Part shown: positions 9,645 through 16,787 of the stretch, one piece after another
Numbering within the stretch: position 1 is the stretch's first letter
Layout: every line of letters starts with the position of its first letter
DNA from: a virus
Direction: 5' to 3' (one strand)
DNA: 22,464 nucleotides
Virus record (IMG/VR): IMGVR_UViG_3300021373_001484
Location: 1 to 22,464 of that record
Notes under the pieces: model-generated
What the model was told of the DNA's origin: nothing
What the model saw: the letters and a program-made list of their open reading frames with translations, nothing else
Database searches by the model: none
Made by a program: the position numbers and the translations under genes

Positions 9645-9652
9645 CATAAATA
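9645..9652 (+). promoter_or_regulatory. T4-type late promoter motif (CATAAATA)
   Basis: CATAAATA lies in the 38-nt gap before ATG 9678, about 25 nt upstream of the start. It fits the NATAAATA consensus of cyanomyovirus late promoters and matches the elements before 3515 and 8122 at seven of eight positions. Confidence 0.55.
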
Positions 9653-9677
9653 CATGCAGAGCTAAAGGAAAGATATT

Positions 9678-10619
9678 ATGGCAGTAAGCGTAGGCGACAG
9701 TATTACAGCAGCACAATATAATGGTTTGCAAAGCAGAGTTGCAACTATTATGGGTACTGGCTCAGGAACCAACGGATATGGACAAAGTTTAGCCAGTTCG
9801 CAGGTTAGTGCCGGCTCGGTAATTACAGCTGCTCAATTTGATAACTTACGTACAGATATAAACAAAGCAAATAATCATCAAAGTGGTGCAAATGCGTCTA
9901 TAGGTGATATTGCAGTAGGACAGATTATAGGAGCCGATGCTAGTGGCACCAGTTTAGGTGCGTTAAATGTAACTACAGAAGGTTTTAACGATTATGATGT
10001 AGCAGTTGGTGTAATTGAAACAAATAAATTATTGATTGATGCAGGAAATAGTTCTGTTGAAGCTGCAACAAGTAGTCAAAGAACAACTCCGTGGGGCGGT
10101 GGCGGCGGAGGCACAGTAGATCATATCTTCACAGTAACTTTTGCTAGTGCAGATGCACGTAGACACTTTTTTAACTCCGGCGGCGAAATAAGATTTAGTG
10201 CAACTAGAACTGGCGGCAGTGGTTCTAAGGATACTGATTGGACAAACATGTTGACTGCTATGGGAACAATCAAAATGAATTATACCACCACAACCGCAAC
10301 TGGAACAGGTACTGCACAGTCAATAGGAAATGGAGATTTAACCGGAACCTATCAAACAATTTTCGAAAAGAGTGGTTCTGGACTATATGCAGAGAACCTT
10401 TACAGGATTAGAGCTAGACAAGATAGCACATCAGTTTTAAGATTTGAAATTCAGTTCCAAGACAATGATGAAGGAGACGACCAGGGCGGAGCAGGTTCAA
10501 CAGGACCTGTAGATGAAAACGTTACTGGAACACTTACAAGCACTATACAACAGCTTAGAGCAACAGGATCTAACGTGTCAGTTACAACTCCTACATATAC
10601 AAATACAAGCAACTTATAA
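9678..10619 (+). CDS. Conserved virion structural protein of T4-like marine phages (fibre-associated)
   Basis: This 313-residue protein starts at ATG 9678 with AAAGGAA ending 7 nt upstream. The N-terminus has a duplicated motif, VGDSITAAQYNGL (about residues 5-17) and AGSVITAAQFDNL (about 47-59). A WGGGGGG linker lies near residues 139-145. Beyond it is a beta-rich domain with FTVTFASADARRHFFNSGG, EIRFSATRTGGSGS, MGTIKMNYT, YAENLYRIRA and the terminal VDENVTGTLTSTIQQLRATG. I recognise this layout from cyanophage and pelagiphage virion proteins encoded beside fibre genes. Its role is not established; distal fibre or tail decoration fits the context and the late promoter. It is the last gene of the virion block. 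Confidence 0.75.
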   Translation: MAVSVGDSITAAQYNGLQSRVATIMGTGSGTNGYGQSLASSQVSAGSVITAAQFDNLRTDINKANNHQSGANASIGDIAVGQIIGADASGTSLGALNVTTEGFNDYDVAVGVIETNKLLIDAGNSSVEAATSSQRTTPWGGGGGGTVDHIFTVTFASADARRHFFNSGGEIRFSATRTGGSGSKDTDWTNMLTAMGTIKMNYTTTTATGTGTAQSIGNGDLTGTYQTIFEKSGSGLYAENLYRIRARQDSTSVLRFEIQFQDNDEGDDQGGAGSTGPVDENVTGTLTSTIQQLRATGSNVSVTTPTYTNTSNL

Positions 10620-10630
10620 TCAAATAATAC

Positions 10631-10659
10631 TTGACAAACTAGCCGTTTTAGTATATACT
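10631..10659 (+). promoter_or_regulatory. Near-consensus sigma-70 promoter for the accessory cassette
   Basis: TTGACA at 10631-10636 is followed by a 17-bp spacer and TATACT at 10654-10659, one mismatch from the TATAAT consensus. It lies in the 65-bp gap between the virion block and ATG 10685, so a transcript would begin near 10666. This is the host-type (early) promoter architecture, unlike the NATAAATA late elements upstream. All following genes are oriented away from it with almost no gaps. Confidence 0.75.
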
Positions 10660-10671
10660 ATAACAGTATAC
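10650..10671. promoter_or_regulatory. Possible operator: palindrome over the -10 plus downstream half-site
   Basis: AGTATATACT (10650-10659) is a perfect 10-bp palindrome covering the -10 hexamer. AGTATAC (10665-10671) repeats its half-site over the predicted start of transcription. This could bind a repressor or simply reflect AT-rich promoter sequence. No regulator gene is present in the window. Confidence 0.25.
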
Positions 10672-10684
10672 ACAAGGAGATCCT

Positions 10685-11032
10685 ATGGACGAACGACTAG
10701 AAAAAGCTCTAGAATTTTCTAATTTTTTAGAAACACAAAATAATCAAAAGCGTATTTTTCTCAAACAATATAAAGATAATCTTATTCATTATGCTTACGG
10801 ACATAAGTTTACTGCATCTACACAATTAATAAATTTATTGTCTGTTCTTATAGAAACTGATCAAGAACAGATAGTTATCTTAGATGACAATGAAACTCCG
10901 GTAACAATCGACAATCCTGAAGAATTTATGAGAGATGTCGTAGGTGTGTATATATTTGCTAGTAGGAAATATGCTAAAGACTATGATGATATAAAAAAGA
11001 ATCGGTCTGTTGAAGGTTTAATACATATATGA
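10685..11032 (+). CDS. Small conserved phage protein, function unknown
   Basis: This 115-residue protein starts at ATG 10685; AAGGAG at 10674-10679 with 5-nt spacing is one of the best ribosome sites in the window. The N-terminal half is charged and helical (MDERLEKALEFSNFLETQNN then QKRIFLKQYKDN). A QIVILDDNETPVTIDNPEEF stretch follows, then a C-terminal helix. No Cys pairs, signal peptide or membrane segment was found. I recall similar short proteins beginning MDERLEKALEFSNF beside fibre genes in T4-like marine phages, always without assigned function. It is the first gene after the sigma-70 promoter and overlaps the next gene by ATGA, so it is probably made early and is translationally coupled. 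The overlapping frame at 10513-10722 is a shadow. Confidence 0.75.
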   Translation: MDERLEKALEFSNFLETQNNQKRIFLKQYKDNLIHYAYGHKFTASTQLINLLSVLIETDQEQIVILDDNETPVTIDNPEEFMRDVVGVYIFASRKYAKDYDDIKKNRSVEGLIHI

Positions 11033-11877
11033 CAAACGGAGTAGTATTATTTGCTTTTAACAATTCAGATATAGATTATATAAAACAAGCGATATATTGT
11101 GCAAAGCGAGTAAAAAAATATCTAGGACTGCCAGTACAGCTTATAACAGACTCTGCTGGCTATATGGAGGATACTTATCCTTTCTATAACAAATATATCG
11201 ATCAAGTTACATTTTCACCTTCTCCAAAAAGCACAACAAAAAAATTTTATGACGGTATACATACTAATTATAAATTAGAATGGAAAAATGGCGCACGTGA
11301 CAGTGCTTTTGATCTTTCCATTTTTGATAAAACACTTGTTATCGATACAGATTTATTAATTAGTAACGACAAACTTTTAAAGTGTTTTGATTTTCCTGAT
11401 GATTTTATGATTGCAAAGGATTATAATCTAGTCAATCAAAATAAATTACATCCTGATTTAGATAGAATAAGCGATACTACAATACCTATGTATTGGGCAA
11501 CTATATTATATTTTACAAAAAGTAAAACATCTGAAACAATATTTAATTTTGTTCAACATATCAAAGAAAATTATAATTATTATAGATTAATTTATAGGAT
11601 TACACAAAGACAGTTCAGGAATGATTATGCCTTCAGTATAGCAATTCATACAATGCGAGGATTTGTAGAAGATTGCAACTGGCCAAGTGCTATTCCTAGT
11701 GATATGTGGGTTTCTTCTGATAGAGATATTCTATTAGATGTAAACGATAATACAATTAAATTATTAACGCATAAAGACAATGATTATACTGCTGTAAAAA
11801 TAAAAGATGCTACAACGCATGTAATGAATAAATTTAGTTTGAACTCTTTTATAGACAAGGAGTTTACAAATGAGTAA
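11029..11877 (+). CDS. Putative GT-A-type glycosyltransferase (DTD motif)
   Basis: The 282-residue protein starts at ATG 11029, overlapping the previous gene by 4 nt. The N-terminus VVLFAFNNSDIDYIKQA with a following IYCAKRVKKYLGLPVQLIT is the first strand and helix of a nucleotide-sugar binding fold. The motif TLVIDTDLLISND holds D106-x-D108, the metal and nucleotide-sugar ligand of GT-A enzymes. The C-terminal half has no recognised acceptor-domain motif. It is a paralogue of the next gene: both begin NGVxLxAxNNxDxxYxKQA and have a DxD after a VI/VFD strand. Donor and acceptor are unknown. It could be an inactive relative, but the acidic motif is intact. No membrane segment is seen, so it probably acts in the cytoplasm. 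Confidence 0.65.
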   Translation: MTNGVVLFAFNNSDIDYIKQAIYCAKRVKKYLGLPVQLITDSAGYMEDTYPFYNKYIDQVTFSPSPKSTTKKFYDGIHTNYKLEWKNGARDSAFDLSIFDKTLVIDTDLLISNDKLLKCFDFPDDFMIAKDYNLVNQNKLHPDLDRISDTTIPMYWATILYFTKSKTSETIFNFVQHIKENYNYYRLIYRITQRQFRNDYAFSIAIHTMRGFVEDCNWPSAIPSDMWVSSDRDILLDVNDNTIKLLTHKDNDYTAVKIKDATTHVMNKFSLNSFIDKEFTNE

Positions 11878-12676
11878 CGGTGTTTGTTTAGTAGCACAAA
11901 ATAATGCTGATACAAATTATGTAAAACAGGCATATGCATTAGCATTAAGTATACTTGCTTATTCGCCTAGTACAAACATAAGTTTAGTTACTAACGACGA
12001 AGTTCCTTATGATGTATTTGATAAAATTATTCCAATACCATGGAGTGATATGTCCTACAATAACTGGAAGATTGAAAACCGCTGGAAAGTTTATCATGTG
12101 ACTCCGTACAGAAATACAATAGTATTTGATGTAGATATGCTAGTGCTTGAAAATATTGATTATATTTGGAATCATTATCACGATCTTGTTTTTACTAGTA
12201 ATGTAAAAACATATAGAAATGAATTAGTAACAAATAGATATTATAGAAAAACATTTGATGCTAACAACTTGCCTAATGTTTATACAGGAATGTACCAATT
12301 TTCAAAGTGTAATAACACCCATGCATTTTTTGTATTGTTAGATTTAATAATGAGGCACTGGAAAATTTTTTATAAAAAGTACGCACCTAACAAATTTCAA
12401 GATTGGTGTAGTGTTGATGTTTGTGCAGCAATAGCTTTAAAAATATTAGACAATCAAGGAGACACGTTGCATAACGATAGCTTACTGTCTTTTACACATA
12501 TGAAACCTTATGTGCAAAATTTAACTTCTACACCTACAAACTGGACCGATATTCTTCCTGTAGATTTAGATAATACTGTTATTATAAATGGTTACAAACA
12601 ATCAGGAATTTTACATTATGTAGAAGACGAATTTTTGACAAATGATGTGTTAAAATGGTTAGAGGAAAGAGTATAA
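11870..12676 (+). CDS. Putative GT-A-type glycosyltransferase (DVD motif), paralogue of previous gene
   Basis: The 268-residue protein starts at ATG 11870, with AAGGAG at 11857-11862 inside the end of the previous gene (8-nt overlap). MSNGVCLVAQNNADTNYVKQ followed by a helix and ISLVTND forms the Rossmann-like start. NTIVFDVDMLVLEN carries D87-V-D89, the expected metal and nucleotide-sugar site. The segment after it, with NVYTGMYQFSK and a Trp-rich helix near KFQDWCSVDVCAA, resembles the acceptor half of GT8-like proteins. Tandem duplication with the 11029 gene is likely, but the two are diverged enough to have different specificities. Substrate is unknown. The cassette context suggests glycan building or glycosylation of a phage or host component. 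Confidence 0.65.
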   Translation: MSNGVCLVAQNNADTNYVKQAYALALSILAYSPSTNISLVTNDEVPYDVFDKIIPIPWSDMSYNNWKIENRWKVYHVTPYRNTIVFDVDMLVLENIDYIWNHYHDLVFTSNVKTYRNELVTNRYYRKTFDANNLPNVYTGMYQFSKCNNTHAFFVLLDLIMRHWKIFYKKYAPNKFQDWCSVDVCAAIALKILDNQGDTLHNDSLLSFTHMKPYVQNLTSTPTNWTDILPVDLDNTVIINGYKQSGILHYVEDEFLTNDVLKWLEERV

Positions 12677-13230
12677 TGTTTTACATATATTTTGACATAG
12701 ACAGCAAACATATTTTAGGCATCACCAACGAACTAAACAACTCTAATGAAAATTATATAATCAAATCTTACGAGGATGTAGAAAAATTCCTTACAGGCGA
12801 ATTAAATTTTAATGAATACAAACTACAAGAAGATGTTAGAGTAAAAGGAACTTTCCATATTGTTTCTAAAGATTACGAACCTACAATAGATTACGAAAAT
12901 CCTTATGTAACAATAAGTAGAACACCAAAACATCAAGAAAACAGTATACAATTTTTAAAAAGTAATTCAAATTTTATTGTTAATAATTTTTTAGATAACG
13001 AAACATGCAAAGAACTTAACAGCGGAACAGATTACATAAAAGAATATTATATTGTAAAAAGCAGTAATAGATTTGTTTTATTAGATAGTTTTCAGATTAA
13101 CTTAAAGGAATTTTCTACACAAAAACAACTAGTGATAAGTACAAACATTACAGACGAAGATTTTTATATTCTTACGTATAACAGTCATATAGAACATGTA
13201 TATAACGGAGAACAAATTGAAGATTATTGA
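12676..13230 (+). CDS. Unknown 184-residue protein in accessory cassette
   Basis: I chose ATG 12676 over the in-frame ATG 12655: AGAGGAAAG at 12661-12669 is well placed for 12676, and the preceding gene's TAA shares one base with it (TAATG). The protein begins MFYIYFDIDSKHILGITNE, a short beta hairpin of the kind used by small phage proteins. A lysine- and asparagine-rich middle and acidic C-terminus (YNGEQIEDY) follow. There is one Cys and no signal peptide, membrane helix or catalytic motif that I recognise. It lies between the two glycosyltransferase-like genes and the first protein of a second DxD family, and its coupled start suggests co-expression. I cannot assign a function. Confidence 0.65.
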   Translation: MFYIYFDIDSKHILGITNELNNSNENYIIKSYEDVEKFLTGELNFNEYKLQEDVRVKGTFHIVSKDYEPTIDYENPYVTISRTPKHQENSIQFLKSNSNFIVNNFLDNETCKELNSGTDYIKEYYIVKSSNRFVLLDSFQINLKEFSTQKQLVISTNITDEDFYILTYNSHIEHVYNGEQIEDY

Positions 13231-14134
13231 TTACGATATTATCTACCTGTCATATGATGAGCCTAATGCTGAAAAGAATTATGCAGATTTACTTACAAAA
13301 GTTCCGTGGGCAAAGCGTGTGCATGGTGTAGAAGGTTCAGATGCTGCACACAAAGCCTGTGCAAAATTAAGCGAAACAGATAGATTTATTACTGTTGACG
13401 GTGATAATCAAATTAATCCAGCATTTATATTGCAAGAAATAGATTTTGAACAACATGCCGATTTGGAACACAGTGTAATTAGCTGGTGTGGCAAAAATAT
13501 TATTAATGGACTTATGTACGGCAACGGCGGGCTTAAATGCTGGCCTAAAGAATATGTGTTAAACATGCGTACACATGAAAATGCTGATCCAGATAATTTA
13601 CAAGCTCAAGTAGACTTTTGCTGGGATTTAAAGTACATACAACAGAATAGTTGTTATAGCAATGTGTACAATAATGAAACACCGCAACAGGCCTGGAGAG
13701 CAGGTTTCCGTGAAGGTGTCAAAATGGCACTTGATCAAGGTGTAAAACCTACACAAGAAGATTTTCTTAAAGGCCATTGGAAAAACTTACATAGACTATG
13801 GATATGGCTCATGGTAGGTGCAGATGTTGAAAACGGTCTTTGGGCTATATATGGTGCTCGCGAAGGTCTGTATAAAACAATGTGTTCTGATTGGGACTAT
13901 GTACAAGTACGTGACTTTGAATACCTTAACGAAATGTGGGAACAAGATGTAAGTCATATTAAACCGATATATTTGCACGATGAAGTAAGCGATATAGGTG
14001 AAAAGATAAAACAAGAGTTAGATATACCTATAGCACTTAACCCTTTAGATGCTGAACAAAGTAAATTTTTTAAAACAGTATATCAAAACCCTAGCCGTAA
14101 CCCTCAGCAACAATTTGTGATTGATCCAGAATGA
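13217..14134 (+). CDS. Putative GT-A-like protein, second family (DGD motif)
   Basis: I place the start at TTG 13217, since CGGAG ends 6 nt upstream; ATG 13196 would add seven residues and lengthen the overlap with the previous gene to 35 nt. The protein (305 residues) begins MKIIDYDIIYLSYDEPNAEK, continues VPWAKRVHGVEGSDAAH and has FITVDGDNQI with D61-G-D63, a DxD-like site at the end of a hydrophobic strand. LMYGNGGLKCWPKE and AWRAGFREGVKMAL motifs follow. All of these recur in the gene at 15353, so the two are paralogues. The fold is probably a nucleotide-sugar transferase type, but activity is inferred only. It overlaps the following radical SAM gene by ATGA. Confidence 0.6.
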   Translation: MKIIDYDIIYLSYDEPNAEKNYADLLTKVPWAKRVHGVEGSDAAHKACAKLSETDRFITVDGDNQINPAFILQEIDFEQHADLEHSVISWCGKNIINGLMYGNGGLKCWPKEYVLNMRTHENADPDNLQAQVDFCWDLKYIQQNSCYSNVYNNETPQQAWRAGFREGVKMALDQGVKPTQEDFLKGHWKNLHRLWIWLMVGADVENGLWAIYGAREGLYKTMCSDWDYVQVRDFEYLNEMWEQDVSHIKPIYLHDEVSDIGEKIKQELDIPIALNPLDAEQSKFFKTVYQNPSRNPQQQFVIDPE

Positions 14135-15369
14135 AAAAAGATACAATATGTGCAATACCGTGGATGCATTTAAATTTTGAACCTAATGGAAAAGTTGTTC
14201 CTTGTTGTTTGACATCTACACATAATTATTTTGCAGGTGACCTAAATACAGATTCTATTGAAGAAATTTGGAATAGTGATAATATGAAGTCACTTCGTTT
14301 ACAAATGATTAATGGAGAGCAACCTAAAATATGCAGTACTTGTTTTAATAAAGAAAGTGTAACAGGACTAAGCGGACGTATACATCATAATAAAGCGTTT
14401 CCTCAAGTGCTTGAGCGTATTCCAGAAATTACTGACGAAACTGGCCATGTTTCAGAAATGAATTTACTTTACTGGGATTTTAGATTTAGCAACTTGTGTA
14501 ATCTTAAATGTAGAAGTTGTGGACCAAGGTACAGCAGTGCTTGGGTACCAGATGCAAAAAAATTAGGACTAATTTCAGATCAAGACAAAGTATGGAACAT
14601 TGATTCTGTCGATGATGCAAATAATTTTGATTTTCTTACTGAACAAATTGGTGTAGTTGAAAAGATTTATTTTGCTGGAGGCGAGCCGTTGATGATGGAC
14701 GAGCATTGGCAAATACTTGAGCTGTTAGATAAAAACAAAAGACATGATGTAAAGATATGTTATAATACAAATTGTACTACATTTACATACAAAAATAAAG
14801 ATGTATTTGATTACTGGAAGAATTGGAATGCTGACAAGTTAGAAATATGGCCCAGCATAGATGAAATAGGTTCCAGAGCAGAACTTATACGTTCTGGAAC
14901 TGTTTGGAATAGGGTAGAAAATAACTTAAAAAGATTAACAACCTTAGATAATACATTGATAAAACCTGGCATAACAGTAGGTGCTTGGAACGTATTCAGA
15001 CTTCCTGAAATAATAACACATCTAGTAGACATTGGTGTTATTAACAGTAAAAGACATTATCAAAACTTTTTCCTTAATTTAATAGAAATGCCATTACATT
15101 ATAATATAACTATACTACCAGATAAATTTAAAAACAAGACTAGGAAACGTCTTATAAAATTTATAGGCAGTTTTAATAAAAAGCATAATACAGATATTAG
15201 AGAGCATTTTACTCAGATACTATCTGAGCTATCAAAAGATCATAATCCCAAGGCCGCACATAGGTTTGTAACAATGACAGCAAAAGTAGATAGTGTAAGA
15301 AAAGAACAGTTTTATGATGTTGTTCCTGAATTAAAAATGCTACAAAAGGCATATGCACCAGATGTATGA
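14131..15369 (+). CDS. Twitch-domain radical SAM protein (1st of six radical SAM genes)
   Basis: This 412-residue protein starts at ATG 14131, overlapping the upstream stop by 4 nt. Residues 1-80 are an N-terminal twitch/SPASM-like segment: C7 in CAIPWMHLNFEPNG, C25-C26 in VVPCCLTS, IEEIWNSDNMKSLRLQM, and C68/C71 in ICSTCFNKE, likely ligands of an auxiliary 4Fe-4S cluster. The core carries C123-x3-C127-x2-C130 (LCNLKCRSCGP), the SAM-binding cluster site, and GGEP at 183-186, the SAM amino-group contact. All essential motifs are intact, so S-adenosylmethionine cleavage is likely. The substrate is unknown. NCBI-type naming would be 'twitch domain-containing radical SAM protein'. It sits between two paralogous DxD proteins. 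Confidence 0.85.
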   Translation: MKKDTICAIPWMHLNFEPNGKVVPCCLTSTHNYFAGDLNTDSIEEIWNSDNMKSLRLQMINGEQPKICSTCFNKESVTGLSGRIHHNKAFPQVLERIPEITDETGHVSEMNLLYWDFRFSNLCNLKCRSCGPRYSSAWVPDAKKLGLISDQDKVWNIDSVDDANNFDFLTEQIGVVEKIYFAGGEPLMMDEHWQILELLDKNKRHDVKICYNTNCTTFTYKNKDVFDYWKNWNADKLEIWPSIDEIGSRAELIRSGTVWNRVENNLKRLTTLDNTLIKPGITVGAWNVFRLPEIITHLVDIGVINSKRHYQNFFLNLIEMPLHYNITILPDKFKNKTRKRLIKFIGSFNKKHNTDIREHFTQILSELSKDHNPKAAHRFVTMTAKVDSVRKEQFYDVVPELKMLQKAYAPDV

Positions 15370-16033
15370 TATAGCATTTATAAGTTACAATGAAGTTGAA
15401 GCAGATAAAAATTGGAAAATATTAAAAGATAATTTTCCTTATGCAAAACGCACGAATGGCGTGAAAGGAATACATCAGGCTCATATTGAAGCAGCAAAAA
15501 AAGCCTGTACTAGAATGTTTTATATTGTTGATGCAGATGCTGTTATTATAAATAATTTTGATTTTAGTTATGTACCTCCAAAATACGAATTAGATCATGT
15601 GCATGTTTGGCGAAGCCAAAATCCAATCAACGACTTAGTATATGGATACGGTGGTGTAAAACTATTTCCAAGAACCGAAACTATAAACATGGATACTAAT
15701 AAACCTGATATGACTACAAGTATTAGTGATAAGTTTAAATTAATGCAGGATATATCAAATATAACAGCATTTAATGTAGATGAATTTAGTACATGGCGCA
15801 GTGCATTTAGAGAATGTGCTAAACTTGCAAGCAAAACAATAGATAGACAAAACGAGGAGGAAACTAATGCAAGACTTAAAACTTGGACAACCGTGGGACA
15901 CGATAGACCATTTGGCAAATATGCTTTGGCAGGCGCTGCCGCTGGTATGGAGTTTGGCCTTTCTAGCGGGGCTGACCTTCGGTTAATAAACGACTTTAAC
16001 TGGCTTAAGGAGAAATACAATGCAGATTGCTGA
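15353..16033 (+). CDS. Putative GT-A-like protein, second family (DAD motif), paralogue of the 13217 gene
   Basis: A 226-residue protein from ATG 15353; ATG 15362 (MYDIAFIS) is an equally possible start, and the AAAAGG at 15344-15349 does not decide between them. Shared with the 13217 gene are YDIAFISYNE, PYAKRTNGVKGIHQAH, FYIVDADAVI (D60-A-D62), YGYGGVKLFP, WRSAFRECAKLA and a C-terminal VGHD..GKYALAGAAAG segment matching VGADVENGLWAIYGAREG. It is shorter by about 80 residues, mainly at the C-terminus. The DxD site is intact; a nucleotide-sugar transferase role is inferred. Its last part is overlapped in another frame by a small ORF with a strong ribosome site (15867-15986). The gene overlaps both neighbours. 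Confidence 0.6.
   Translation: MHQMYDIAFISYNEVEADKNWKILKDNFPYAKRTNGVKGIHQAHIEAAKKACTRMFYIVDADAVIINNFDFSYVPPKYELDHVHVWRSQNPINDLVYGYGGVKLFPRTETINMDTNKPDMTTSISDKFKLMQDISNITAFNVDEFSTWRSAFRECAKLASKTIDRQNEEETNARLKTWTTVGHDRPFGKYALAGAAAGMEFGLSSGADLRLINDFNWLKEKYNADC
15855..15860 (+). promoter_or_regulatory. Strong internal Shine-Dalgarno (AGGAGG)
   Basis: A full AGGAGG lies inside the 15353 gene, 6 nt before an out-of-frame ATG at 15867. No annotated gene start in the window has so complete an anti-16S match. In the main frame it encodes consecutive glutamates (NEEET), so coincidence through GAG codons is the alternative. Confidence 0.4.
15867..15986 (+). CDS. Candidate nested small membrane protein, 39 residues, out of frame
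   Basis: ATG 15867 opens a 39-codon frame, +1 relative to the host gene at 15353, ending at TAA 15984-15986. The peptide begins MQDLKLGQPWDTIDHLANM and ends LWQALPLVWSLAFLAGLTFG. The second half is one uninterrupted hydrophobic stretch of about 20 residues without charge, a plausible single membrane span with a cytoplasmic-type N-terminus. AGGAGG with 6-nt spacing precedes the start. Lysis accessory or membrane-targeting peptides would look like this, but there is no homology evidence. The main frame is constrained here too, as it matches the 13217 paralogue, so this would be an overprinted gene or a chance ORF. Confidence 0.35.
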   Translation: MQDLKLGQPWDTIDHLANMLWQALPLVWSLAFLAGLTFG

Positions 16034-16787
16034 AATACTAGATAGATTAGAATTACTATACCCGGACAACTCTATCTTTAGTGATCTAAGAAAAACCTTA
16101 TTAAGTCAAGATAAGTTTGCATTGTTTAGAATTATACAAGGATTTACAGGCAGTCAATTAATTGAAGGTATGCGTAAGTATAAAGACGATGACAGTTTTA
16201 ATGCAGACTGTTTTAGTCGAGGACAACTAGAAAGCAAACTATGGTTGTTAACCGAATTAGGAAAACTTAATGTAGAACTAGGCACAGTGTTCTTATGTGC
16301 AGGATGGTATGCTACACTTGCTACAATGTTATTTGAAAGTGACATCAAAATAGATAAAGTTAGATCTTTCGACATTGATGAGTCATGTGTAGACATTGCT
16401 GAAACATTCAATAAGCCGTGGTTTGTAGATGAATGGCGTTTTAAAAGTATTACACAAAATATTATGGATATTAATTACAATCAACATGTTTGGCAGTATT
16501 GGAGTAATGCTAATAATAGAATGAGCTACCCTATTACTGATAGTCCAGATACTATTATAAACACAAGTTGTGAACACATTGAAAACTTTCAAGAATGGTA
16601 TGATCTAATACCAGATGGCAAGTTAGTTGTATTGCAAAGCAATAATTATTATGAAATTGAAGAACACGTTAATTGTGTCAGAAGTATAGAAGAGTTTGCA
16701 GTAAAAGCACCTATGGATAATATTTTATACAGTGGCGAATTAGATCTGCCCAAGTACAAGAGGTTTATGTTAATTGGATTTAAGTAA
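16020..16787 (+). CDS. Class I SAM-dependent methyltransferase
   Basis: This 255-residue protein starts at ATG 16020 with AAGGAG just upstream inside the end of the previous gene (14-nt overlap). A Rossmann-type methyltransferase is indicated by TVFLCAGWYATLATML (about residues 89-104), in the place of the glycine-rich SAM loop; SFDIDESCVDIAETFN (116-131), with the acidic residue that binds the SAM ribose; and DTIINTSCEHIENFQEWYDL (177-196), the strand 4 region, then GKLVVLQSNNY. The glycine loop is shortened to LCAGWYA, as in several phage and environmental relatives. The acceptor is unknown. Next to radical SAM and sugar-transfer genes, methylation of a sugar, acid or peptide in the same pathway is the natural inference. 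Confidence 0.75.
   Translation: MQIAEILDRLELLYPDNSIFSDLRKTLLSQDKFALFRIIQGFTGSQLIEGMRKYKDDDSFNADCFSRGQLESKLWLLTELGKLNVELGTVFLCAGWYATLATMLFESDIKIDKVRSFDIDESCVDIAETFNKPWFVDEWRFKSITQNIMDINYNQHVWQYWSNANNRMSYPITDSPDTIINTSCEHIENFQEWYDLIPDGKLVVLQSNNYYEIEEHVNCVRSIEEFAVKAPMDNILYSGELDLPKYKRFMLIGFK

Noticed and set aside
10100-10120. GC-rich run near GGGGCGGTGGCGGCGG as a possible regulatory or recombination site
   Set aside because: It is in frame and encodes the WGGGGGG linker of the virion protein at 9678; no further structure supports another role.
10513-10722. 69-codon + strand ORF spanning the promoter
   Set aside because: It overlaps the end of the 9678 gene and the start of the 10685 gene in another frame and would run through the sigma-70 promoter. 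It has no Shine-Dalgarno and no recognisable protein pattern.
12655-12675. ATG 12655 as the start of the 184-residue gene
   Set aside because: A good AGAGGAAAG ribosome site is positioned for ATG 12676, which also shares a base with the upstream stop, whereas 12655 has none.
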